This document shows positions 6,213 to 12,760 of a stretch of DNA of 17,198 bases, piece by piece (the stretch's first letter is position 1; every line of letters begins with the position of its first letter). Under the pieces are notes generated by a model, which was given only the letters and a program-made list of their open reading frames with translations, ran no database searches and was not told the DNA's origin. Source of the stretch: an uncultured Spirochaetia bacterium (GTDB lineage Bacteria; Spirochaetota; UBA4802; JAGODF01). The translations under genes and the position numbers were made by a program. The stretch lies in NCBI GenBank assembly GCA_937967705.1, contig CALCJG010000156.1, positions 1 to 17,198 of the forward strand. The letters run 5' to 3'.

Positions 6213-7703
6213 ATGATGAGAAAACCGGTGTTCGCCATCCTGCTGTTAGCGGTCCTTTCCCTCTCCTGCTCGGGACGTGCCTCGTCGCCGAAGTGGCGGG
6301 CTCAGGGGCTGGTTCAGAGGAGTAACGTCCTCGTCTTTCCCTTCGAGTATCACGGGAGCAGGGATTCCTCCTGGATTGCCGCGGGTCTGTGCGACAGCCT
6401 CATCACCGATCTGAAAAGCGTGCAGGGAATCAATGTTTTCTCGGAGGCGGACCGGGTGCGGGCGGTCCGGGAACTGCAGCTCGGCATGACCGGCCTCATC
6501 CGGGAGAGCGACCGGCGCAGGGTAGGAGGGCTCATGGGGGCCTCCGTTCTCCTGACCGGGAGCGTTCAGGTAGCCGGCAAGGCGGTGCGGGTCAATGCCC
6601 GCATGGTTCATGTGGAGACTGGCCGAATCATACGTTCTGCAAAAGTGGATGGAACCATGGACGGGATATTTAACCTTCAGGACAGGGTCATCATCGCTCT
6701 TCTCTCCCCGCCGGAGAAGGGTATGCCTGCCGAATCATCAGTCGTAATCGGCAAGGAAGATTCTGAAAGGCTTCCCTCAACACAGAAACCAAACAGGGAC
6801 GCTTATGCGTGGTATGCCCGTGGGCTGCAGGTTCATTATACGGAACTGAAAAAGGCCATGGGATTTTATCTCAAGGCTATCGGGATTGATCCGGATTACG
6901 TTCAGGCCTTGAATAAAATCGGGGAGATATGCAAGGAAATGAACCGGTTTGAGGACGCCCTGCGCTATCACGGCAGGGCCGAGGTTATCCTTGCAGCCCG
7001 GGGGAAGAAGAAGAGCGGCGATTACGCCAGGACTGTCAATTATATCGGTTCCGTTTACTGGAATAAGGGAGCCTACGACGAGGCTTTGAGACATTACAAC
7101 CGGGCTCAGAATCTGCGTGAAGAGATAGGACTCAAATCCTCGGGAGATTACGCGGAGACGCTGGGAAACATCGGTACGGTTTATCTGCAAAAAGGGGACA
7201 CCGACAGGGCGATGAAATGTTTTTTCAGCTCCCGGGAGATGTATGAAGCCCTGGGGCTTTCTGATACCATAGAGACGGTCAATCTAACGGCCAATACCGG
7301 TACGGCCTATTTCAGGAAGGGCGACCATGAAAAGGCCCTCCTTCTCTATCAGCAGGCTGTAGCAACCCTGCAAAAGATCCGAATGACCGCAACAAAGAGC
7401 CATGCGGTCCTGGCCAGCAATATCGGTTCTATTTACCTCCTTAAGGGGGATGCCCCATCCGCATTGAACCATTACCTTCAAGCGCGGGATACCTGGATCA
7501 GGCTGGGGCTTAAAAACACCTATGATTACGGCACCACCGTTGCCAATATCGGCGTGCTCTACCAGAAAACAGGGGCCCTCTGCAAGGGAGTTCCCTTTCT
7601 GAAGGAAGCCCTGGGGGTTTATAAACGGGTGGGACGGGCGGACCTGGCTAAACCGCTGGCGGTCAATGTGCGGAAGCTTTCCTTCATTTGCCGCGGGAAA
7701 TGA
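6213..7703 (+). CDS. lipoprotein with TolB-like/FlgO-type N-terminal domain and TPR repeats
   Basis: The protein has 496 residues. AAGGA (6203-6207) precedes ATG 6213; ATG 6216 is an equally good alternative. The signal peptide ends with Cys19 in LSLSC, a relaxed lipobox. Residues 37-165 form a TolB N-terminal-like/FlgO-type alpha/beta domain: NVLVFPFEYHG, a helix with DSLITDLKSV, FSEADRVRAV, the strand ASVLLTGSVQVAGKAVRVNARMVHVETGRII and the closing helix. From about residue 195 to 470 there are six to seven TPR-like helix pairs with a period near 40 (centres near 235, 280, 320, 362, 402, 445), each with the signature 'NIG..Y...G....AL..Y..A'. This longer period resembles the TPR_12/kinesin-light-chain type. 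It probably acts as an envelope scaffold that binds partner proteins. It converges on the MFS gene with a 10-bp gap. Confidence 0.82.
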   Translation: MMRKPVFAILLLAVLSLSCSGRASSPKWRAQGLVQRSNVLVFPFEYHGSRDSSWIAAGLCDSLITDLKSVQGINVFSEADRVRAVRELQLGMTGLIRESDRRRVGGLMGASVLLTGSVQVAGKAVRVNARMVHVETGRIIRSAKVDGTMDGIFNLQDRVIIALLSPPEKGMPAESSVVIGKEDSERLPSTQKPNRDAYAWYARGLQVHYTELKKAMGFYLKAIGIDPDYVQALNKIGEICKEMNRFEDALRYHGRAEVILAARGKKKSGDYARTVNYIGSVYWNKGAYDEALRHYNRAQNLREEIGLKSSGDYAETLGNIGTVYLQKGDTDRAMKCFFSSREMYEALGLSDTIETVNLTANTGTAYFRKGDHEKALLLYQQAVATLQKIRMTATKSHAVLASNIGSIYLLKGDAPSALNHYLQARDTWIRLGLKNTYDYGTTVANIGVLYQKTGALCKGVPFLKEALGVYKRVGRADLAKPLAVNVRKLSFICRGK

Positions 7704-7713
7704 GCGGCTCCTT

Positions 7714-8994
7714 TCAGGAGAGGGAAGGGGGCCTCTTTTTCAGAGTCAGCATCAGCAGTCCCGCCGCCAAAAGGGATGCGGCCAGATAGACGTAGGCCCC
7801 CTGGAATGATCCGGTGAGGTCCTTGACGAATCCCGTCAGATAGGGGCCCACATACCCCCCCACATTGCCGAAGGAGTTGATGAGGCCCACTGCCCCTGCG
7901 GCCGCCGCTCCGCTGAGGAAGGTGGTCGGGTACGACCACCAGACACCGAAGGCGCCGAAGACGCCGACGGCGGTGAGGCAGACGAAGAGGAAATTGATCA
8001 GCGGATCCCGGATGAAAACCCCGACACCCAGGCCGACGGCGCCGATGAAGACCGGCACGGCCCCGTGCCAGCGCTTTTCCCCGGTGCGGGAGGAGGAACT
8101 GCCGATGAAAACCATCACGATGAGAGAGAGGAGCATGGGGAGGACTATGGTCCAGCCGATGGCCAGGTTGGACCAGCCGGAGACCTCCTTGAGCACCGTG
8201 GGCATCCAGTAGTTGAATCCCCAGTAGCCCGTGATCCAGAGAAAATAGATCAGGCAGAGCTTGATCACCTCCCGGTCCTTCAGCGCCTGCCAGACGGTAT
8301 AGTGGCGCTCGCTGTTCTTGGCGGCGGTCTCCTTCTCGTATTGTTCCCTCAGCTCCCGTTTTTCCTCATCCGAAAGCCAGCGGACGTCCTCGGGCCAGTC
8401 CGCCAGGAGGAAGTAGAGGAGCCCGCCGAAGATCACGGCGGGAATCGCCTCCATGAGGAAGAGCGCCTGCCATCCCTTGAAACCCCAGAATTCCACACCG
8501 AGTAGCCAGCCTGCCAGGGGCGATCCGATGATGGCGGATACCTGCAGGGAGGTGAGCATCAGCGCAATGGCCCTGGGCCGCTCGGCCGGGGTGAACCAAC
8601 GGGGTATGACGCTGGCATAGACCACCGGGTAGAAGCTCGCCTCGGCGGCCCCCAGGAGAAAACGCACGCTATAGAACTGCCATTCTGTTTCGATGAAAGC
8701 CATGAGGCAGGAGATGAGGCCCCAGGAGATCATGATGCGGGCCAGCCAGATGCGGGAGCTCCACCGCTCCGCGATGAGGGCGCCGGGGACCTCGAAGAGC
8801 ACATAGCCGAAGAAGAAGATGCCGGCCCCCATTCCGAAGGCCTGGGCGGAGAAGCCCAGGTCGCTGTTCATCGTCAGCGCCGCGTAGGAGATGTTGATGC
8901 GGTCGAGATAGGCGATGACGGAGCCGATAAAGGTCGGCAGGACGATATGGAGATATTTACGCCTCAGAAGACTTCCTGCCGGGTTTGTTCGCAT
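7714..8994 (-). CDS. MFS transporter, anion:cation symporter (ACS)-like
   Basis: The protein has 426 residues, a typical MFS length, with about twelve hydrophobic segments. GAGGAGG lies just upstream of the ATG at 8994. The first helix ends in LDRINISYAALTMNSDLG, the 'DRxNIS.A' signature of the ACS family (phthalate, tartrate, hexuronate, 4-hydroxyphenylacetate and similar permeases). FLLGAAEASFYPVV and RWFTPAERPRAIA are also characteristic of this family. A charged central loop (about 205-235, LSDEEKRELREQYEKE) separates the two six-helix halves. The expected substrate is an organic anion imported with H+, but the exact compound cannot be read. It lies 84 bp downstream of metF on the same strand, with a short hairpin between. 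It may be the last gene of the redox/MetVF unit or be transcribed on its own. Confidence 0.85.
   Translation of the reverse strand: MRTNPAGSLLRRKYLHIVLPTFIGSVIAYLDRINISYAALTMNSDLGFSAQAFGMGAGIFFFGYVLFEVPGALIAERWSSRIWLARIMISWGLISCLMAFIETEWQFYSVRFLLGAAEASFYPVVYASVIPRWFTPAERPRAIALMLTSLQVSAIIGSPLAGWLLGVEFWGFKGWQALFLMEAIPAVIFGGLLYFLLADWPEDVRWLSDEEKRELREQYEKETAAKNSERHYTVWQALKDREVIKLCLIYFLWITGYWGFNYWMPTVLKEVSGWSNLAIGWTIVLPMLLSLIVMVFIGSSSSRTGEKRWHGAVPVFIGAVGLGVGVFIRDPLINFLFVCLTAVGVFGAFGVWWSYPTTFLSGAAAAGAVGLINSFGNVGGYVGPYLTGFVKDLTGSFQGAYVYLAASLLAAGLLMLTLKKRPPSLS
7719..7741 (+). terminator. weak terminator candidate overlapping the end of the MFS gene
   Basis: AGAGG (7719-7723) can pair with CCTCT (7732-7736) and five T follow (7736-7740). 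The stem is short and lies inside the last codons of the convergent MFS gene. It would end the TPR lipoprotein transcript. Confidence 0.3.
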
Positions 8995-9029
8995 GGTGTG
9001 ACCTCCTCGTAACTCACGGAATGGAAGAA

Positions 9030-9050
9030 CCTCCGGCCCTTTGTCGGAGG
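9030..9050 (-). terminator. hairpin between metF and the MFS gene, partial terminator or attenuator candidate
   Basis: CCTCCG (9030-9035) and CGGAGG (9045-9050) form a 6-bp stem around a 9-nt loop. On the minus strand it is followed by GTTCTTCC, only a poor U-rich stretch, so termination would be incomplete at best. Confidence 0.3.
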
Positions 9051-9078
9051 ATCGGGATTTAGGGGGGATGGCCCGACG

Positions 9079-10023
9079 CTAGAGGTCTCGGTCCGCGGGA
9101 AGCAGCCCGGTCTTCTCCAGGATTTCCCTCACCCGGCTCTCCCACTCGATGGCCATGAGGTGAAGACCGTGAACCCCCTCTATGGAGCGCAGCTCCTCGA
9201 TGAGCTCGCAGCAGATGGCGATCCCCGTCTCGGCCCCCTTGCCCTCCGGGGCGTCCTTCATCCGCCGGAGGATGCTCTCCGGGATGACCACGCCGGCCAC
9301 CCTTTCCGCCATGTAGGAGGCCATGCGGTAGGACTTGAGGGGCGTGACGCCTGCCAGGATGTGACAGCGTTCATGAAGGCCCAGGTCGGTCACCTCCTTC
9401 ATGAATTCCCGGAAGAGGGAGATGTCGTAGATGCACTGGGTCTGTATGAAGTCGGCCCCGGCCTCCGCCTTTTTCCGCAGCCTCAGGGGCCGGAACTCCC
9501 GGGGTTCCGCGAAGGGGTTTTCTGCCGCGCCGATGAACATCCGCACCTCCCCCTCGAGGGGGTCCACGGAATCCAGGATCATCCCCTCGTCCCTTATCCT
9601 TTTGACCGCCGCTATAAGCTGCAGGGAGTCGATGTCGTAGACTCCCTTTGCGTGTTTCTGATTGCCGAAGCTCTGGTGATCGCCGCTGAGGCAGAGCATG
9701 TTTTTGATCCCCAGGGAGGCGGCCCCCAGGACGTCGCTCTGCAGGGCGATGCGGTTGCGGTCGCGGGTGACCATCTGCAGAACGGGCTCGTGCCCCAGGC
9801 TCACCAGGCGGGCGGAAACCGCCATGCTGGAGAGCCGAACCACGGCGGTCTGATTGTCCGTGACGTTGATCGCATCCACGATATCACCCAGCATCTTCGC
9901 CTTGGCGTCCACCTTTTCGTTCAGGTTGCCCCGCGGGGGACCCAGCTCCGCCGTGACGGCGAATTTGCCGGAGTCGAGGACGCTTTCCAGACGGCTGCCC
10001 GATTTCATCTTGCTCTCCTCCAC
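9079..10023 (-). CDS. metF: 5,10-methylenetetrahydrofolate reductase, MetF family
   Basis: The protein has 314 residues and catalyses the flavin-dependent interconversion of 5,10-methylene- and 5-methyl-tetrahydrofolate. It starts with GTG at 10023, preceded by GGAGGTGAT; an in-frame ATG at 10008 with its own GGAGG is a possible alternative. Family hallmarks are AELGPPRG with the likely catalytic Glu26, INVTDNQ, LCLSGDHQ with Asp115 (counterpart of E. coli Asp120, flavin contact) and GADFIQTQCIYD (190-200, folate site). The closing segment follows the usual ILAGV.PLKSYRMASYM ... GVVIPE pattern. It lies 3 bp after metV. Such a MetF with a partner MetV is the arrangement of acetogens and other Wood-Ljungdahl organisms, in which MetF may receive electrons through MetV rather than straight from NAD(P)H. 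Confidence 0.93.
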   Translation of the reverse strand: MEESKMKSGSRLESVLDSGKFAVTAELGPPRGNLNEKVDAKAKMLGDIVDAINVTDNQTAVVRLSSMAVSARLVSLGHEPVLQMVTRDRNRIALQSDVLGAASLGIKNMLCLSGDHQSFGNQKHAKGVYDIDSLQLIAAVKRIRDEGMILDSVDPLEGEVRMFIGAAENPFAEPREFRPLRLRKKAEAGADFIQTQCIYDISLFREFMKEVTDLGLHERCHILAGVTPLKSYRMASYMAERVAGVVIPESILRRMKDAPEGKGAETGIAICCELIEELRSIEGVHGLHLMAIEWESRVREILEKTGLLPADRDL

Positions 10024-10026
10024 GGA

Positions 10027-10698
10027 TCACCTCCCGTAACGGTCCTTGAAATCCTCGTGGACCTGGAGACCCCGGACGCCGTTTTTCCATGCCATGGGGG
10101 GACGAAGCGTCAGGAGGCTTTCCAGCCTGCCCTGGCCCTTGAGACGCTCGTAGATGGCGCACCAGGCGCAGGGGATTTCCGGGTCCACTTCGCATCGCCC
10201 GTTGTGCGAACCGCCACAGGGCCCGTTGAAGAGGCTCTTGGCGCAGAGGGTCACGAAGCAGATCCCTCCCGTGGAGGCCAGCTGGCAGTCTCCGCAGGAG
10301 CGGCAGCGTTCCTCATAGAGCCCCACGGCCCGGTTGACCCCGATGAAGGTGGTGTTGAGGGCCGGCAGGACTGGCTTGCGCGGGTACCGCTCTGCCACGA
10401 ACTGCACGCCGGCACCGCAGGCCAGGGAGAGGATGGCCTCGTAATCCCCCTCGATGGCGTCCAACTCCTCGATGAATTCCATCTCGCACTGCCGTTCCAG
10501 GGTGATGCCTTCCATGCGGCAGGGCGATCCCTCTTCTTTGCAGAGGGCGCCGAGACGGTCCTTCAGCCCGTCCACCTCCCGCGGACCTCCCTCGAGGCAG
10601 AGGGCGGTGCAGCCGGCGCAGCCGACGATGAGAAGGCTGCGGCAGGATCTAATCATCCCGAAGATCTCCTCCAGGGGTTTGGTTTTGGCGATGACCAT
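10027..10698 (-). CDS. metV: MetV-type partner subunit of methylenetetrahydrofolate reductase (MTHFR_C domain)
   Basis: The protein has 223 residues. The ATG at 10698 follows AGGAG. The N-terminal half has LLIVGCAGCTALCLEGG (22-38) and a helix/strand layout typical of MTHFR_C (PF12225) proteins. The C-terminal half holds the cysteine-rich block CRSCGDC (132-138), then CFVTLCAKSLFNGPCGG (147-163), GRCEV and CAWC (177-180). There are 16 cysteines in total. The 'NGPCGG....G.CEV....CAW' motif is the clearest family mark. MetV proteins are zinc- and/or Fe-S-containing and form a complex with MetF in Wood-Ljungdahl bacteria, where MetV is thought to relay electrons. Here metV lies 23 bp downstream of the cytochrome c3 gene and 3 bp upstream of metF, which ties it to both. 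Confidence 0.88.
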   Translation of the reverse strand: MVIAKTKPLEEIFGMIRSCRSLLIVGCAGCTALCLEGGPREVDGLKDRLGALCKEEGSPCRMEGITLERQCEMEFIEELDAIEGDYEAILSLACGAGVQFVAERYPRKPVLPALNTTFIGVNRAVGLYEERCRSCGDCQLASTGGICFVTLCAKSLFNGPCGGSHNGRCEVDPEIPCAWCAIYERLKGQGRLESLLTLRPPMAWKNGVRGLQVHEDFKDRYGR

Positions 10699-10721
10699 GA
10701 TGATCTCCTATGGGTTTCAGT

Positions 10722-11126
10722 TCACTTCAGGGGGTGGCACCCGGCACAACTGCGCGGACCGGGTTTTTTTCCCTCCCGGGACGTTTTGCTGTGGCACCCC
10801 AGGCACTGCAGATGATAGGCCTCCCGCAGGGCGTAACGCCTGCCGGGACCGTTCGTTTTCCCGTGACAGCGGGGGCAGCGCAGGGCGGGATTCCCCGCCG
10901 TCAGGTCCTTCTCCTGAAGGACATTGCGGCCCTCGCGGTAATCGTGATGGCACTGTAGACAGGCCGTTCCCCGCATCATGTGCTGAAGATGGGTGAAACG
11001 CACCGGCGGGCGCTGCCGCGTGCCGTATATCTCCCGGTTGTCTATCTGGAGCACCGGCGTCTGGGCCGAGAGCGCCAGAAGACCGGACCAGAGAATCAGG
11101 CCGGGGATTATCTTCCGGTAATTCAT
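10722..11126 (-). CDS. tetrahaem cytochrome c3-family protein, periplasmic
   Basis: The protein has 134 residues with a signal peptide (MNYRK, hydrophobic to about residue 20, likely cleavage near LSA/Q). Four CxxCH haem sites are visible: C56-H60, C84-H88, C108-H112 and C127-H131. Four further histidines, His46 and His49 (FTHLQH), His61 (CHH) and His105 (YHLQCLGCH), match the distal ligands of bis-His class III cytochromes. This is therefore a complete c3 fold of the type I/TmcA kind. It is an electron carrier at the outer face of the membrane. The GGGAG before the ATG is immediately adjacent, an unusually short spacing, so initiation may depend on coupling to the Fe-S gene 19 bp upstream. 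The neighbouring cytochrome b and Fe-S protein suggest it is the periplasmic electron donor or acceptor of that membrane complex. Confidence 0.9.
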   Translation of the reverse strand: MNYRKIIPGLILWSGLLALSAQTPVLQIDNREIYGTRQRPPVRFTHLQHMMRGTACLQCHHDYREGRNVLQEKDLTAGNPALRCPRCHGKTNGPGRRYALREAYHLQCLGCHSKTSREGKKPGPRSCAGCHPLK

Positions 11127-11145
11127 CTCCCATCGCTCCGCATCG

Positions 11146-11538
11146 TCAGAGGCCCCGGCTGCTCTTCCGGTAGTCTTCGTATATCCCCTGGGCGCGGCAG
11201 ATGCTCCGGGCCCAGGATATCATCCCCGAGATGTCGATGCCGAAGGGACAGTAGCAGCGGCGGCAGAGGACGCATTTGCCCCAGAGCAGAACCTTCATCC
11301 CTTCCAGGTCGTCCCTGCTGAGGGTCCGCTTCCTGCTAAACATCACCCCCAGGGTATTGACGGCCTTGTAGGCCGGTGTGGACCGCGGGTCCCCGTGTTT
11401 CCGGTAATAGAAGCAGCTCTCGGCACAGAGGCCGCAGGAGGCGCAGAAGGAGAGGAAATAGCGCATGCGGCGCTTCTGCCTCAGCATGGCCTTCAGTTTG
11501 TCCCGGTCCACTCCCCTCTGTAATGGTGCCCCGTTCAC
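11146..11538 (-). CDS. short DsrK/TmcB/HdrD-like protein with two 4Fe-4S motifs, lacking CCG domains
   Basis: The protein has 130 residues. GTG 11538 overlaps the stop of the cytochrome b gene (GTGA) and has GGGGAGGAA five bases upstream. The frame is open further upstream but overlaps cytochrome b there. Cluster motif one is CASCGLCAESC (Cys32, 35, 38, 42), followed by FYYRKHGDPRSTPAYKA, which closely resembles the N-terminal part of DsrK/TmcB. Motif two is CVLCRRCYCPFGID (Cys89, 92, 95, 97). The third-to-fourth Cys spacing is one residue instead of the usual three. Relatives such as TmcB and HdrD run to about 400 residues because of two C-terminal CCG domains, which are absent here. It probably passes electrons between the cytochrome b and a cytoplasmic partner; the closely linked MetV/MetF is the obvious candidate. 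Confidence 0.82.
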   Translation of the reverse strand: MNGAPLQRGVDRDKLKAMLRQKRRMRYFLSFCASCGLCAESCFYYRKHGDPRSTPAYKAVNTLGVMFSRKRTLSRDDLEGMKVLLWGKCVLCRRCYCPFGIDISGMISWARSICRAQGIYEDYRKSSRGL

Positions 11539-12236
11539 CGCAGTTCCTCCCCGCTGAGGCTGTGCCGGTACCAGAGGCGGCTGCCCCCCACGAGGCTGTG
11601 CTCTCCGCTGATGAAGAAACGGGCGACGAAGAAGAGCGCCATGTGCCCCAGCCGCGTCCACCCCAGCGCCATGAGCACCAGATGCCCTGTAATCATGTGC
11701 AGCCTGAGGAACGTTTCGTAAGCGAAGTACTGGCGGTAGGCTATGAAGCCCGTCACGAAGGGGGCGAGGGTCAGCATCAGCAGGGCAATGTCTTGTGCAC
11801 TGGTGAGGGCTCGTACGCTGGGTGCCAGGAGTCGCCGAAGAAACAGGAGCATCCCGCAGGCCAGTATGATGACGGTCAGTATGTCCGTTCCCCTCTCCGG
11901 CAGGGCGGGCAGGGAGATTTGCCAGCTTTGAAAGAAGAGAACGCTGTGGGCGGTCAGGAAGAGGGGGGTGATGATCAGGCATAGATGAAACAGCAGGGTC
12001 AGTAAAAAAAACGATGTCTGCCGAATCAGGAAGGACCGCGACAGGCCCCGGAAAAAGGTACGCAGGCCGGTCATTAGGCTGGAAGCACGCCCTGCCACGC
12101 CGGCGATGGGGGAGGATGTCCCTCGGGTATATCCGTTATGGGTGGCCCGGAAGATCAGGATGGTCCGGAACAGAAGGCCGCTGAGACCTACGGAGGCGGA
12201 AATCCATAGCATCGGGCCCGCCAGAAAATCATACAT
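11535..12236 (-). CDS. NarI/TmcC/HdrE-like membrane cytochrome b subunit
   Basis: The protein has 233 residues from ATG 12236, which has AGAGG at an 8-nt spacing. ATG 12242, two codons earlier, has the same AGAGG only about 3 nt away and is less likely. Five hydrophobic segments lie at about 6-32, 77-104, 119-138, 152-172 and 180-211 (numbered from ATG 12242). Histidines at 86 (FHLC), 99 (TAHS), 182/187 (LHMITGH) and 200 (LGHMAL) fall in helices two and five, as expected for the two b-haems of the NarI-like family. The protein transfers electrons across the membrane, between a quinone or periplasmic cytochrome and a cytoplasmic Fe-S partner. It is the first gene of the tight block that continues with the Fe-S protein, cytochrome c3, MetV and MetF. 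Confidence 0.83.
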   Translation of the reverse strand: MYDFLAGPMLWISASVGLSGLLFRTILIFRATHNGYTRGTSSPIAGVAGRASSLMTGLRTFFRGLSRSFLIRQTSFFLLTLLFHLCLIITPLFLTAHSVLFFQSWQISLPALPERGTDILTVIILACGMLLFLRRLLAPSVRALTSAQDIALLMLTLAPFVTGFIAYRQYFAYETFLRLHMITGHLVLMALGWTRLGHMALFFVARFFISGEHSLVGGSRLWYRHSLSGEELR

Positions 12237-12313
12237 AAACATTTCCTCTTTTCAATGCCGCCAAACCCGCCTCCGGCCCGGTACGGGGGAAGGAAGGGAT
12301 TCGATGATTATTA

Positions 12314-12322
12314 AATATAGCA
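12314..12322 (-). promoter_or_regulatory. extended -10 promoter candidate for the cytochrome b - MetVF unit
   Basis: On the minus strand TGCTATATT (complement of 12314-12322) is an extended -10 element with five of six matches in TATATT. There is no good -35 at 16-18 bp. Transcription would start near 12307, giving a leader of about 65-70 nt. Read-through from the small gene at 12368-12538 is an alternative, since no terminator lies between. Confidence 0.4.
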
Positions 12323-12367
12323 CGGCAATACATGGGGGATTTGAGGTATTTCGTCAAATACTTTCCG

Positions 12368-12538
12368 TCAGGACTGTTTTTTGAGAAGATCCCTGGTGAT
12401 GGCGATGATCTTCCGCCGGATATCGAAGAAATCCCTGCGGTTTTTGTATTTATGGAAGAGGGCGTGAACTGCCAGCCATTTCCTCCCCTCGGTTTCACGC
12501 TCCTCCACAGTGGTTCTCACTTCCTGATTGAGATCCAT
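12368..12538 (-). CDS. small hypothetical protein, 56 residues
   Basis: ATG 12538 has AGGAG six bases upstream (inside GAGAGGAGAGCGCT), a strong start. The frame is open upstream to 12613, but that start lacks a ribosome binding site. The protein is soluble and strongly charged. It has an acidic N-terminal helix (MDLNQEVRTTVEERETEGRK) followed by WLAVHALFHKYKNRRDFFDIRRKIIAI and a basic end. No cysteines and no membrane segment are present. I do not recognise a family. It has its own promoter candidate and lies 125 bp upstream of the cytochrome b gene on the same strand. Confidence 0.6.
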   Translation of the reverse strand: MDLNQEVRTTVEERETEGRKWLAVHALFHKYKNRRDFFDIRRKIIAITRDLLKKQS

Positions 12539-12584
12539 AGCGCTCTCCTCTCGGAACTGGAGTATATAAATTTCCTCTGGGATC

Positions 12585-12613
12585 AGTAGAGCACGAAAAC
12601 CGTTGTCTGGCAA
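12585..12613 (-). promoter_or_regulatory. promoter candidate for the 56-residue protein
   Basis: On the minus strand TTGCCA (complement of 12608-12613) and TCTACT (complement of 12585-12590) are 17 bp apart, with TGC directly before the -10 (extended -10). Predicted start is near 12578, about 40 nt before the ATG. Confidence 0.48.
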
Positions 12614-12660
12614 TTGTTTTTTTCCTCTCCCGACGGGTAAACTCTGAAGGGAATTCTTTC

Positions 12661-12689
12661 TTGATTTTTAGCGCCCCTTTTCATAACAT
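12661..12689 (+). promoter_or_regulatory. promoter candidate for the NAD+ synthetase gene
   Basis: TTGATT (12661-12666) and TAACAT (12684-12689) are separated by 17 bp; each matches consensus at four of six positions. Predicted start is near 12696, giving a leader of about 65 nt. It is divergent from the promoter of the 56-residue protein. Confidence 0.42.
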
Positions 12690-12760
12690 CATACAGGACG
12701 AAGTTGCCGGTGCGGGAGTCTTAAAGGGATCAATGCCCCGCCGGAAAGAGGAGGAGACCG

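Noticed and set aside
9160..10815. A 551-codon open frame on the + strand opposite metF and metV
   Set aside because: It is exactly antisense to two well-recognised genes, and its translation is rich in Gly, Pro, His and Gln as expected of a mirror frame in GC-rich DNA. It has no family resemblance.
11539..11982. N-terminal extension of the short Fe-S protein
   Set aside because: This part overlaps the cytochrome b gene in another frame and has low-complexity Pro/Arg/His composition. The GTG at 11538 has an ideal ribosome binding site and a GTGA overlap.
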